From Flavobacterium hydatis (GTDB lineage: Bacteria; Bacteroidota; Bacteroidia; Flavobacteriales; Flavobacteriaceae), in contig NZ_JPRM01000015.1 in the NCBI RefSeq assembly GCF_000737695.1, positions 1 through 64,000 of the forward strand: DNA of 64,000 nucleotides, written 5' to 3'. A program made the position numbers and the translations under genes. The notes under the pieces are model-generated. The model saw nothing but the letters and a program-made list of their open reading frames with translations, made no database searches and was not told the origin of the DNA. Positions 42,209 through 50,885 of this stretch are shown in pieces (the stretch's first letter is position 1; every line of letters begins with the position of its first letter).

Positions 42209-42294
42209 CACGAGCGAGACGCTCGAGCCAGCTAGAACACAAAAAAACTCGTGAAATAATTCTGTACGCTGACGCGAGCATCCCGCTCGTGAAC
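42209..42294. repeat. Inverted CACGAGCG elements
   Basis: CACGAGCGAGACGCTCG near 42209 and GCGAGCATCCCGCTCGTG near 42277 are near inverted copies of each other, and each is locally palindromic. GC content is clearly higher than the surroundings. It resembles REP-like intergenic elements. Confidence 0.65.
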
Positions 42295-42367
42295 ACAATC
42301 AAAATCATTCTTCATCTCTGTCAGGCTGAGCGGAGTTGAAGCCTATTACTTGTAACTACAAAAAAAG

Positions 42368-42400
42368 AATCCTACAAGGTTTTAAAAACCTTGCAGGATT
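42368..42400. repeat. Imperfect hairpin
   Basis: AATCCTACAAGGTTTT pairs with AAAACCTTGCAGGATT with one A-C mismatch and almost no loop. It is a free-standing hairpin between two terminators. Confidence 0.7.
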
Positions 42401-42421
42401 AAAATCTCAAAACCGTAAAAC

Positions 42422-42457
42422 AAAAAAAATCCCGAAATAAATATTTCGGGATTTTCT
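42422..42457 (-). terminator. Terminator after the PpiD-like gene
   Basis: AAAATCCCGAAAT pairs with ATTTCGGGATTTT with a 4-base loop, and an eight-base A-run becomes the T-tract on the minus strand. It follows the foldase stop by about 30 bases. Confidence 0.9.
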
Positions 42458-42487
42458 AATTTAATCTTTTATCTAAGTCGCGACAAA

Positions 42488-44587
42488 CTAGTAGCTAAAG
42501 TGAGCTCTGTTATCAACGATTTTAGCATTATCTTTTAATGCAGGAAGAATTCTGTTTACATCTTGTGCACTTTGAGCTTTAACTTGAGCAACATAAGCTG
42601 CGTGATCTTTTAAAGCTGGTGCTTTTATAGTGCTGATATTTTTAACAACATATACACCTGTATTTCCTTCAATTGGAGCAGATAATTTTCCTGCTGCCAA
42701 AGCAAATGCATTACCTACAACTTTTGGCTCTTGACCAACTCCACCAGGTAAAATTGGGTTATTCATAGTTACATCAGTTGCTTGTTGTACAGCTACTCCA
42801 GCATTTTTAGCTACTGCTTCGATAGTTGTACCTATCATTTTAGCTTTTAGCATTTCAGCTTTTTTCTTGTTTTTAAGAATTGGCTCAACATAAGGTCTTG
42901 CAACATCTACTGATACTAAACCTGTTTTGTTAATACTCTTAAGTTGCGCGATAACGTGACCAACGTTAGAAACCTCAAAACGTTTTACATCACCTTTACT
43001 TGTTTCTTTATCAAAAGCCCATCTTACGATTGTTCTTTGGTTTCCTAATGGACCAAAGTTTTCATCCATAGCTTTTACAGTAGCAGGAGCTGCAACCGTT
43101 AATTTCATTTCTTTTGCAACTTGATTAAAGTCTTTATCAGCAGCATCCATTTCAAATTTAGTTGCTTGTGTAAATGCTTTATCAGAAGTAGCTTCTGAAG
43201 CTTCGATTTTTTGAGCAATAGTTGCTAAACGAATACCGTCTTGTTTGTCTGTAATCTTGATGATATGGAATCCGAAAGGAGTTTCTACCAATCCAACTTT
43301 TCCAATTGAGTTATTGAAAACAAAATCATTGAATGGTTTCACCATTTGGTTTTGTCCAAAATATCCTAAATCACCACCTTGTTGTGCAGATGAATCATCA
43401 GAAGCTGTAAAAGCCAACATTAAGAAACTATCTGGATTTGCATTAACCTGAGCTAAAATTTCTTCAGCTTTAGCTTTAGCTTGTTCTTTAGTTCTTTTCT
43501 CTTTTTGGTTTGGAACTTGAGTTCCTTCATAACTAATTAAGATATGACTTGCTTTAGCATTAACTCCAGCTTTAAATCCTAAAGATTTAGAGATACAGTA
43601 GTATTTACCAAAAACATAAGGACCATAAATCTCACCTGGAGCAAGACTAAATAATTTATCAGCATCTACAGCTGGCAAATCTTTCTTAGCTACATAAGTA
43701 GAATCATAAGGTACATCTGAATTTGAATTTACAAAGTCAGCTACGTTCTTAGCCGATTTAAATCCAGGTAAAGTATCATTTTTACCTGTTTTTTGGTTGT
43801 AAACAACACTTCCAGATAATAGAGAAGTTATTTTAGCTTTAATTTCAGCTTCATCTTCTTTAGACGCTTTATCTTCAATTAAAACATATTGAACCTCACG
43901 AGTTTCATCTGCTTTAAATTTCTTTTCGTCTTTTTTCATGAAATCAACGATTTCTGAATCTGTTACTTTTACATCGCTATCTTTGATAGAAGAATATAAA
44001 CCAGCAGCAAAAGCAAAGTTAACTTTGTTTGCTTCCATTTCATATTTCAACTTACCTTCAGCTACAGTTGTATAAAGACCTGCTTTAATCAACGTGTTGT
44101 ATATTTGGTATTTTGCATTCAAATCTGCATCTTTCTCTCTATCTTTTAAGAATTGAGCTTGCTCAGGATTTGCTTTAAAATATTCTTTAAATTTTGCTAC
44201 GTCAAACATCCCTGCTGCATTTAAGAACATTGGATTTTTTCCGATATTTTGGTCAGCTTTTAAAACCTCAAGTAAATGTTTCTCACCTACTCTTAATCCT
44301 AGTTTATCAAATTCAGATGACAACAAAGCAATAGAAACCTCTTGATCCCAAACTCTGTTTGCAGCTTCAGTGGAAGTTATTCCTTGCCCACTTTTCTCAA
44401 CACTACTTACTTTGATTCTAAAATCTTCAAATGAGATATCTTTCCCATTGATACTTCCTACGTCTTTTGAACTCTCACCCATTCCCCCTTTACTAAAAAG
44501 ATCTTGAATGATAAATGCGAATAATGCAAGTGCAATAGCGCCTATCAATAAAGCGGAACGTTGTCTAATTTTTGCTAAAACTGCCAT
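42488..44587 (-). CDS. PpiD/SurA-like peptidylprolyl isomerase
   Basis: A 699-residue protein anchored by one N-terminal helix (about 13-32) after a basic start (MAVLAKIRQRS), typical of PpiD. A SurA-type N-terminal chaperone region follows, then a parvulin domain at about 340-450 (KASHILISYEGTQ, GGDLGYFGQNQMVKPFNDFVF, GFHIIKITDK). A second, divergent rotamase-like region fills the C-terminal third. It helps fold exported proteins. The ATG at 44587 was preferred because the 14 extra residues of the longer frame do not fit the family. Confidence 0.92.
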   Translation of the reverse strand: MAVLAKIRQRSALLIGAIALALFAFIIQDLFSKGGMGESSKDVGSINGKDISFEDFRIKVSSVEKSGQGITSTEAANRVWDQEVSIALLSSEFDKLGLRVGEKHLLEVLKADQNIGKNPMFLNAAGMFDVAKFKEYFKANPEQAQFLKDREKDADLNAKYQIYNTLIKAGLYTTVAEGKLKYEMEANKVNFAFAAGLYSSIKDSDVKVTDSEIVDFMKKDEKKFKADETREVQYVLIEDKASKEDEAEIKAKITSLLSGSVVYNQKTGKNDTLPGFKSAKNVADFVNSNSDVPYDSTYVAKKDLPAVDADKLFSLAPGEIYGPYVFGKYYCISKSLGFKAGVNAKASHILISYEGTQVPNQKEKRTKEQAKAKAEEILAQVNANPDSFLMLAFTASDDSSAQQGGDLGYFGQNQMVKPFNDFVFNNSIGKVGLVETPFGFHIIKITDKQDGIRLATIAQKIEASEATSDKAFTQATKFEMDAADKDFNQVAKEMKLTVAAPATVKAMDENFGPLGNQRTIVRWAFDKETSKGDVKRFEVSNVGHVIAQLKSINKTGLVSVDVARPYVEPILKNKKKAEMLKAKMIGTTIEAVAKNAGVAVQQATDVTMNNPILPGGVGQEPKVVGNAFALAAGKLSAPIEGNTGVYVVKNISTIKAPALKDHAAYVAQVKAQSAQDVNRILPALKDNAKIVDNRAHFSY

Positions 44588-44696
44588 TTTTATTGTTGTT
44601 AATTTTATATTCAGTTTGCGAAAATACAATTATCTAGTTAATAATAATACTACTAGCAATTTATTTTGCAAGAATTTTTACTTTTCTAAAAAAATA

Positions 44697-45956
44697 TCAC
44701 TCTCTAATAGTCATTTTTACTAATTCTATTTTCTTATTTGTTGCCTCTTCTATCACAAAATGATAGTTTTCGATGGTAATTTCTTCCCCAACCTGAGGAA
44801 TTTCTTTGGTATGATTTACGATAAAACCTCCCAATGTACCATAAGAATCACTTTCGGGAATATTTAATTTATAGGTCTCATTAAGATATTCAACATCAAA
44901 TCGAGTGGAGAAAATATATTTCCCCTCACCTAATTCTTTTTCTATTAATTCCTCATCCAAGTCATGCTCGTCTTCAATCTCCCCGAACAACTCTTCTACA
45001 ATATCTTCAACAGTTATTATACCCGAAGTTCCTCCATATTCATCTAGAACAACAGCAACGCTTTTTCGCTTTTTAGTAAGCAAATTCAAAACATCTTTTA
45101 TATAAACCGTTTCTGGAACAAATTCCACAGGAATCAATACCGACTTTATAGTTTTAGGTTTTTTAAACAAATCAAAAGAATGCACATAACCCAAAATATC
45201 ATCTAAAGAATTCTGATATACCAAAATCTTAGAATATCCTGTTTCTACAAATAATGCTTTAAGCTCTGCAACAGAATCAAAAAGTTCTACGGCATCAATC
45301 TCAGTACGAGGCGTCATGATATCCCTAGCTTTTACACCCGAAAACTCTAATGCATTCTGAAATATTTGTATCTCTGAGTCAACTTCTTCATCATCTTCTA
45401 CCGTACTCATTTGCTCGGTAATATAATTCCCAAGTTCAACTTTACTAAAAAAAAGCTGCACTTGATCTCCTTCTGTTTTAAAAAATCTACGAAGTATAAA
45501 ATCTGAAATCCAAATAAAGAATGTAGAGATATAATAAAAAAGCCAGTAGAAAAAATACGCTGGTACAGCAAAAAACTTAATTAAAGAATTTGCATAAATC
45601 TGAAAAAACACCTTTGGAAAAAACTCTGCCGTGATTAAAACTAGAAAAGTAGAAATCACTGTTTGAACAATTAAACTAGTAACATCTGAGAAATGATACC
45701 CAAATTTAATTATTACTTTTAAAAGTAAATCTCCCATAAAAAAACTATAAACAACCAATGCAATATTGTTACCAATAAGCATTGCAGCTATAAATTTTGA
45801 AGGTTTTTCGGTAAGCTTAGTAAGGATTTTAGACAAAAAGTTATCTTGCTTTTTTTCAATCTCAAGATAAATTTTGTTTGAGGATATGAATGCTATTTCC
45901 ATACCCGAAAAGAAGGCCGATAGTATTAAGCAAACTATTATAATACTAATCTCCAT
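44697..45956 (-). CDS. CNNM/CorC-type membrane protein with CBS domains
   Basis: A 419-residue protein: an N-terminal DUF21 (CNNM) membrane domain of about four helices (1-150), two CBS domains (about 200-320; VKARDIMTPRTEIDAV and VVLDEYGGTSGIITVEDIVEE), and a C-terminal CorC_HlyC domain. Relatives are annotated as hemolysin family proteins or GldE; they are linked to Mg2+/Co2+ transport. No gldD is nearby, so I do not call it gldE. It begins 6 bases past the small membrane protein gene and is part of the coaX-lptC cluster. Confidence 0.88.
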   Translation of the reverse strand: MEISIIIVCLILSAFFSGMEIAFISSNKIYLEIEKKQDNFLSKILTKLTEKPSKFIAAMLIGNNIALVVYSFFMGDLLLKVIIKFGYHFSDVTSLIVQTVISTFLVLITAEFFPKVFFQIYANSLIKFFAVPAYFFYWLFYYISTFFIWISDFILRRFFKTEGDQVQLFFSKVELGNYITEQMSTVEDDEEVDSEIQIFQNALEFSGVKARDIMTPRTEIDAVELFDSVAELKALFVETGYSKILVYQNSLDDILGYVHSFDLFKKPKTIKSVLIPVEFVPETVYIKDVLNLLTKKRKSVAVVLDEYGGTSGIITVEDIVEELFGEIEDEHDLDEELIEKELGEGKYIFSTRFDVEYLNETYKLNIPESDSYGTLGGFIVNHTKEIPQVGEEITIENYHFVIEEATNKKIELVKMTIRE

Positions 45957-45962
45957 TTTTGA

Positions 45963-46160
45963 TTACTTTTTATTAGGATTCTGATTTTCAAACTTCTTAG
46001 AAAATTTTCTTCTGAAAAAGAACATAAAAATTCCCATTCCAGCAATTAAAAAACTTAACCAAGGAGTCTCTTCACCTGCGCTAATTTTCATTACTGCATC
46101 ATAAATAAACAGAATTGCAATTACTAGATAAGCGTATTGTGTATATTTTAAGTAACCCAT
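45963..46160 (-). CDS. Small two-helix membrane protein
   Basis: A 65-residue protein with two hydrophobic helices (about 8-25 and 33-50) and a basic tail (RRKFSKKFENQNPNKK). It is tightly packed between lptC (12 bases) and the CBS-domain gene (6 bases), which supports it being a real gene. The function is unknown. Confidence 0.7.
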   Translation of the reverse strand: MGYLKYTQYAYLVIAILFIYDAVMKISAGEETPWLSFLIAGMGIFMFFFRRKFSKKFENQNPNKK

Positions 46161-46172
46161 AATTATTGTTTT

Positions 46173-46727
46173 TTATTCTTCGGTTTGTATCTCTCCGTTT
46201 ATTCGTTGAGAGTTTATTATTTTAAAGTCTTTACTAAAATCGATTCCCTGACCATAAGAAACTCCTTTTACATCTGTAAATTTAAACTTTCTTTCGGTAT
46301 AAAACCATTCATTTTTTTGATCAAAATACAACTGTTCTGTTTCTAACATCTGACCATCGTCTGTTGTGATTTTCACTTTCCCTTGCAAATCAATGATAGA
46401 AGTTTGCTTGTACGAAATAGCATAATTTGATGTTACATAAGTGCGCTTACGTTTTTTATCATACAAAGTCACATCTATACCTTTTGGAAAATCGGTAAAT
46501 GGAAATGAGACATTAGAATAATCCAACATCTTTGGACTTATTAAAATTCCTGAAATAAGTCCTGAGTCGGTATATTTTATATTAACATTATCAGCATCAC
46601 TGGCAGGGACAAACTCTGTAAAATTACTTCTTTGTACATCCTTAAAGTTGCTTTCGCACCCTAGAAAAAACATTGCAATAAAAATTACAAGCCCAGGAAT
46701 GACGCTATATGTTCTAAGTAAATTCAT
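46173..46727 (-). CDS. lptC: LPS export protein LptC
   Basis: A 184-residue protein. The N-terminal hydrophobic segment ends in a lipobox-like FLGC near residue 24, so it may be lipidated instead of membrane-spanning. The beta-jellyroll follows: YTDSGLISGILISPKMLDYS, DGQMLETEQLYFDQK and FTDVKGVSYGQGIDFSKDF match the LptC/YrbK repeat pattern, which carries LPS from the LptBFG transporter to LptA. The next upstream gene encodes a beta-barrel protein. Confidence 0.82.
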   Translation of the reverse strand: MNLLRTYSVIPGLVIFIAMFFLGCESNFKDVQRSNFTEFVPASDADNVNIKYTDSGLISGILISPKMLDYSNVSFPFTDFPKGIDVTLYDKKRKRTYVTSNYAISYKQTSIIDLQGKVKITTDDGQMLETEQLYFDQKNEWFYTERKFKFTDVKGVSYGQGIDFSKDFKIINSQRINGEIQTEE

Positions 46728-46782
46728 TCGCTAAATAAGGTAAATTAAACTCTAAATCAGAGTTTGTAATCTATAATCTGGA

Positions 46783-48036
46783 TTAATTAAACTTGCTTCT
46801 TTCGAACCATTTATCGTTTAATGAGAATCCAAGACTAAAATTAGCATAATTTTCTTGAATTAAACCTGCAGATGTAGTTCCTCTTTTTCCGAACTCCATT
46901 CCGAAGTTAATATTAGAAAATGTTCCAGAAATTGGAAATCCAGCTCCTAAAGTAAGTCCTATATCATTTATACGCTCTCCATTGATAATTAAACCAGTTT
47001 TCTCGAATTTAAGACCTCCTCTATAAGTAACTCTGTTAAAGTAACCTGCAAAAGAACTATAGTTAGGAATATAGTAACCTCCTATACTGGCACTTGCATA
47101 TTTACCGTACCCTACGTTTGACGCAGCATTATAAGTACTTGATTGATCAACTGCATTTTGATAAGAAACTTTCCCTCCAATTAACCATTTTCTTGACTGT
47201 CCAACACCTGCACTTAAAGCAAGTTTAAACGGCATATTTACATCTACCTTAGAATTTTGATCTGTTCCAGGATCAATAACACTAAAGTTAAGTCCAGAAC
47301 CTAACATTCCTGTAGATATGTTTCTTACGTTTTCAGAGTTTAACTTACTCTGTAACGTATATGTTGCGCTACTATAGAAAGATAATTTTTTATTAATTTT
47401 ATATTGGTACATTGCTCCCAAATTAAAATTAACTCCAGATAAATGAGTTGTATTTAATTCTCTTGTCCCAACTGGAACATCGGTAACAAACTCTAAACTA
47501 GTAGTTTCCACCTTTCCAAAGTTATAATGCATATCTGCACCAATGCTAAAGTTAGGTTTGATTTTATAAGCAACCCCTAAATAAACTTTATTCAATCCTC
47601 CTGAACCATCAAATCTTTTATTATTATCTCCTGTATTTATAGCAAGTGATTCGATTTGATATCCTACAGATGAATATGGAATTAATCCAAAACCTATTCC
47701 AAACTTATTTCCTAGTGGCATACCTACAGCTAAATAATCTAAAGCTGTTCTTTGTGCTTTTGCCGATTCAGTATCTGTTTTTAATGTACTTGAATTATAT
47801 GTTCCCCCTATTGTAAAAGCTGTAAGTTTAAGATTTGCGTAACTCGCAGGGTTCTCTAAATTCATGTGAATACTATCTTGCTCAACTGCAACACCCGACA
47901 TAGAGCGGTTTTCGATAGTTCCTTTAAATCTTACATCTCCAATTCCGTAAAAAGAATAAGGAGAAGCTGTTCCTTGCTGAGCAAAAGAGACGAATGACAA
48001 AAGTAAGCAAGCGCTTATTATAATTTTTTTAATCAT
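46783..48036 (-). CDS. Putative outer-membrane beta-barrel protein
   Basis: A 417-residue protein with a signal peptide (ending VSFAQ near residue 20), then PYSFYGIGD and alternating hydrophobic strands throughout, consistent with an outer-membrane barrel somewhat like OmpP1/FadL (VGMPLGNKFGIGFGLIPYSS near residue 100). No plug or TonB box is seen. The gene overlaps coaX by 8 bases and precedes lptC by 55, so it is co-transcribed with an LPS-export gene. A role in outer-membrane assembly or hydrophobic uptake is possible but not shown. Confidence 0.7.
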   Translation of the reverse strand: MIKKIIISACLLLSFVSFAQQGTASPYSFYGIGDVRFKGTIENRSMSGVAVEQDSIHMNLENPASYANLKLTAFTIGGTYNSSTLKTDTESAKAQRTALDYLAVGMPLGNKFGIGFGLIPYSSVGYQIESLAINTGDNNKRFDGSGGLNKVYLGVAYKIKPNFSIGADMHYNFGKVETTSLEFVTDVPVGTRELNTTHLSGVNFNLGAMYQYKINKKLSFYSSATYTLQSKLNSENVRNISTGMLGSGLNFSVIDPGTDQNSKVDVNMPFKLALSAGVGQSRKWLIGGKVSYQNAVDQSSTYNAASNVGYGKYASASIGGYYIPNYSSFAGYFNRVTYRGGLKFEKTGLIINGERINDIGLTLGAGFPISGTFSNINFGMEFGKRGTTSAGLIQENYANFSLGFSLNDKWFERSKFN

Positions 48037-48763
48037 TGTTGATTTTATATTGAAATGTTTGGTTCAAACTTTCTAATAAGAAATTTGAATTGGCAAATAT
48101 GGTATTTTTTAATCGTTTAGCCAAAAAAAGTGCATCACCACCCGTTAAAATTATTATAAAGTTTGAATAGTCTTCTTTGTATTGATCGATAAAACCGTCT
48201 ATTTCATAGACGAATCCGTTTACAACCCCCGAATGCATTGACTCGGGCGTAGAATTTCCTACATAAGATTTAGGCTCTTCAAAAGTTAATAACGGAAGTT
48301 TTGCTGTATAATTATGAAGCGCTTCATATCGTAATCGCAACCCTGGGGAAATAGCTCCCCCTAAATAGTTATCATTTTCGTCGACAAAATCGTATGTAAT
48401 GCAAGTTCCTGCATCAATAACCAATCTATTTTGTTTAGGATATTGTAATGTTGCTCCACTTGCAAGAATAATTCGATCAATTCCTAACGTTTTTGGTGTA
48501 GCATAATTATTTTTAAAAGGAAAATGATCTTCATTTGTCAAAAAGCAAACATTTACGTCATTTTTAAAATGCAAAAAAGACTCTTTTTCGACATTTCCGA
48601 CAGAAGCGACAACCAAATCGGTCACTTTTTCAAATTTTTTTAAAATTTTTTTAATTTTTATTTGGAGTTCATTTTTATCAAAAATGAAGAATTCTAAAAC
48701 AGTATCATTCTCAAAAACAGCACCCTTAATACGAGTATTCCCAACATCGATTGTTAAAACCAT
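48029..48763 (-). CDS. coaX: Type III pantothenate kinase
   Basis: The 244-residue enzyme phosphorylates pantothenate in the first step of coenzyme A synthesis. Family motifs are IDVGNTRIKGAVF (ATP site), LGIDRIILASGAT, VIDAGTCITYDFVD and LGGAISPGLRLRYEALHNYT. It heads a minus-strand operon with an 8-base overlap into the barrel gene. The tRNA-Phe gene lies about 100 bases upstream on the other strand. Confidence 0.95.
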   Translation of the reverse strand: MVLTIDVGNTRIKGAVFENDTVLEFFIFDKNELQIKIKKILKKFEKVTDLVVASVGNVEKESFLHFKNDVNVCFLTNEDHFPFKNNYATPKTLGIDRIILASGATLQYPKQNRLVIDAGTCITYDFVDENDNYLGGAISPGLRLRYEALHNYTAKLPLLTFEEPKSYVGNSTPESMHSGVVNGFVYEIDGFIDQYKEDYSNFIIILTGGDALFLAKRLKNTIFANSNFLLESLNQTFQYKINND

Positions 48764-48817
48764 AGCTTCTTACTTTACGAATGCGAAGATACGAATTGAT
48801 TTTTTTTTAAAATTGTT

Positions 48818-48847
48818 TTGGAGAAACTAAAAAACATTCTATATTTG
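48818..48847 (+). promoter_or_regulatory. Predicted tRNA-Phe promoter
   Basis: TTG at 48818-48820, a 19-base spacer and TATATTTG at 48840-48847 fit TTG-N17-23-TAnnTTTG very well. The mature tRNA begins 16 bases further on. Confidence 0.75.
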
Positions 48848-48863
48848 CACCCGCAACAAGCAC

Positions 48864-48936
48864 GGTACCTTAGCTCAGATGGTAGAGCAATGGACTGAAA
48901 ATCCATGTGTCCCTGGTTCGATCCCTGGAGGTACCA
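48864..48936 (+). tRNA. tRNA-Phe (GAA)
   Basis: A 73-base cloverleaf: acceptor GGTACCT / AGGTACC, D-arm GCTC...GAGC, anticodon stem ATGGA / TCCAT with loop CTGAAAA (anticodon GAA), and TTCGATC in the T-loop. The 3' CCA is not encoded beyond the discriminator A. The middle T-stem pair is T-T (CCTGG opposite CCTGG). A terminator follows directly. Confidence 0.97.
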
Positions 48937-48938
48937 CG

Positions 48939-48970
48939 AAACCCGAATAGTAATATTCGGGTTTTTTGTT
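48939..48970 (+). terminator. Terminator after tRNA-Phe
   Basis: An 11-bp stem AAACCCGAATA / TATTCGGGTTT with a 4-base loop and a T-run. Confidence 0.92.
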
Positions 48971-49266
48971 TTTAATACTTTCCTGGTTTTATTTTCAAAA
49001 GAATTTTACCGCAAAGAGCGCTAAGATTTACGCAAAGGTTCGCAAAGTATGCGGTAAAAAAATTCGCAGCAACCTTTTCAATCCTTTTAATCTTTTTAAT
49101 CTGTGGCGAAAAAACTAAACACAAAGATCGCTAAGACTTTTTACTTAAGAATATGTTCAAAAACGCAAAGTTCACAAAGCTTTATGATGAGGCTTTGCGA
49201 ACTTTACGTTTCTTACTTTATAAGCTTTACAGCAAACAAACTAATAAATCTTACCAATATTGGATT

Positions 49267-49287
49267 CCAACGGTTAAAACCGTTGGC
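49267..49287. repeat. Short CGGTT/AACCG palindrome
   Basis: CCAACGGTT-AAA-ACCGTTGG, followed by CTATG as at 28926-28948. Same family design as 28926 and 49333. Confidence 0.6.
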
Positions 49288-49332
49288 TATGTTCATAATA
49301 TAAATCTTAATTCCTGTTATTTTCAAATACAG

Positions 49333-49352
49333 CCCAAGGTTTCAACCTTGGG
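49333..49352. repeat. Short AAGGTT/AACCTT palindrome
   Basis: CCCAAGGTT-TC-AACCTTGGG, only 45 bases after the preceding palindrome. The arms differ in sequence but not in form. Confidence 0.6.
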
Positions 49353-49565
49353 ATAGGTAATAATATACCCAAAAGATTCGTAAGACAAAAAAAGAATAGC
49401 CACACATTAAAGAATTTTACAGATTTTTAAAATCATTTTAATCTATATAATCTGTGGCTAAAAAAAAAGCTCGCAAAGCCTTATGATAAAGCTTTGCGAA
49501 CCATTCTGTTTTTTACTTTGCGAACTCTGCGGTAAAATTCTTTTTGCGGTTAAAAAACAAAAAAA

Positions 49566-50885
49566 TTATTGATGAAACACAGAAACTGCAGGGAAATAAT
49601 ATCCTGAAAAATTTACAGATGCTGTTTTTTCTCCTGAGTCAGCATTAAATAAATAAAGATTATTTATAGAGAAATTCACTCCAAAACCTGAATTTAATGT
49701 ATTTACCACCAAAGCATTTTTCTTTCGATCATAACCAATTCCTGCACCGTACAAGATATTTGAATTTGTTAATGTAATAAATGGCGTAGCCAATGACTCT
49801 GGAGTACCTGTGTATTTGTAAATTTCTTTTCCACCACTAAAACTTCCGTTTTTAGCAATAAAAACATCATTTTTAGCAGCCGTAATAGATCCTGGATGCC
49901 ATGCTCCCCAACTTCCGTAAGCCTGGAATCCTAATGCAATTTCTTTTACTTCTAAAGTATTTGAATCTATACTTATAAGATTTTTACCTCCAGCTGCCCA
50001 TACTTTTTTATCATCGGTAACAGCAAATCCTAAAACCATACCCGGAATAGTTTTTTCGACTGCCAATGTTGAAGCATTTATAACAATAATCCCTTTTGAA
50101 GCTGACAATGCAAAAATATAACCATTTGCCTTAACAATATCTCCGACCTGACCTGTAACGCCTTCAATTTGTCCATTCACCTCCATCGTATTAAGATTAA
50201 GCTTAAATATCCCTTTGCCAGAAGTTAAAAGAGCTTGATTTTCATCAATACCTACTACTGCGCGCCAATCGTTTCCTCCTTTAGCCGCGATTCTTTTTTC
50301 TTCTTTTAATGTATAAGCATCAGCCACTACAACAGGTCCGCCAACTTTAGAAACTAAAAACAGTTTTTTATTAATGATGGTTCCAAATTCTAATGTAGAC
50401 GATGCTGGTTTTAAATCTTTATCTGGATTTACTTTTACAAAAACACTGTCTTCTATAGCTCTTGTATCGTATCTATAAAACCCTACCGTTCCTGTTCCGT
50501 GACCAAACCATCCTTCGTTTATCATAAAGAAACCATTTTCATATGCTCCCCATGCATGGATATCATAAGTAAGAGAAACTTTTCCGCCATCATTTTTGGC
50601 TGTCATTGTGATTTTAAAATCCCCTCTTGTTTCTGGTTTGAAAATATAAGTAGAATCAGATCCTACTACTTTTCCGTCTACAGCCCATTCGAAAGAAACA
50701 TTTTTTCTATCTGCTAATTTTGAGCTTAATTGAAGTGTTTTCCCAATGGTTAAAGTATCTTTTAATTGCTGTGCGCCTTTTATCACAGGAGGTTCTGTAA
50801 AATCGTCATCATTATTACACGAAAATGTCAGCATCATCAAAGCGGCAATTGCAATTAATTGCTTGAAAAAAAATTGGTTTTTCAT
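49566..50885 (-). CDS. BtuG-like beta-propeller surface lipoprotein (YncE/DUF5074-type)
   Basis: A 439-residue protein. The lipoprotein signal ends at lipobox FSC (cysteine near residue 23), followed by acidic NNDDD, typical of surface export of lipoproteins. An Ig/PKD-like domain covers about 35-110; a seven-bladed YncE-like propeller covers about 115-439 (GFFMINEGWFGHGTGTVGFY, then repeated VVxDxxTLxxE-type strands). Vitamin B12-binding BtuG of Bacteroides has this design and is encoded behind cobalamin riboswitches. A cobalamin riboswitch lies about 330 bases upstream on the same strand, supporting a corrinoid role. No TonB-dependent BtuB follows. Confidence 0.75.
   Translation of the reverse strand: MKNQFFFKQLIAIAALMMLTFSCNNDDDFTEPPVIKGAQQLKDTLTIGKTLQLSSKLADRKNVSFEWAVDGKVVGSDSTYIFKPETRGDFKITMTAKNDGGKVSLTYDIHAWGAYENGFFMINEGWFGHGTGTVGFYRYDTRAIEDSVFVKVNPDKDLKPASSTLEFGTIINKKLFLVSKVGGPVVVADAYTLKEEKRIAAKGGNDWRAVVGIDENQALLTSGKGIFKLNLNTMEVNGQIEGVTGQVGDIVKANGYIFALSASKGIIVINASTLAVEKTIPGMVLGFAVTDDKKVWAAGGKNLISIDSNTLEVKEIALGFQAYGSWGAWHPGSITAAKNDVFIAKNGSFSGGKEIYKYTGTPESLATPFITLTNSNILYGAGIGYDRKKNALVVNTLNSGFGVNFSINNLYLFNADSGEKTASVNFSGYYFPAVSVFHQ

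Larger units (their letters stand above)
42109..42487. other. Repeat-rich intergenic region
   Basis: Between the convergent GHMP kinase and foldase genes. In order it holds a terminator (42151), inverted CACGAGCG / CGCTCGTG elements (42209-42294), a GCTGAGCGGAGTTGAAGC phrase, a 33-base imperfect hairpin (42368-42400) and the foldase terminator (42422). No gene is visible. Confidence 0.75.
48997..49544. repeat. Large nested inverted-repeat region without a gene
   Basis: The outer arms are AAAAGAATTTTACCGCA (48997-49013) and its complement at 49528-49544 (17 bp). Further in, AAAGCTTTATGATGAGGCTTT (49177-49197) pairs imperfectly with AAAGCCTTATGATAAAGCTTT near 49475-49495. Two ~40-base phrases (CTTTTTAATCTGTGGC, near 49093 and 49445) repeat directly. 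Two small palindromes lie inside. The short open frames here are made of these repeats and are not called. Confidence 0.7.

Noticed and set aside
44697..45956. Calling the CBS-domain protein GldE
   Set aside because: The domain layout fits, but gldD or other gliding genes are not adjacent, so the general family name is safer.
49103..49356. Two overlapping open frames after tRNA-Phe
   Set aside because: They are made of repeated noncoding phrases and palindromes; no start context or homology is apparent.
48997..49544. Insertion sequence or integration scar next to tRNA-Phe
   Set aside because: No transposase or integrase frame, no copy of the tRNA 3' end and no target duplication were found.
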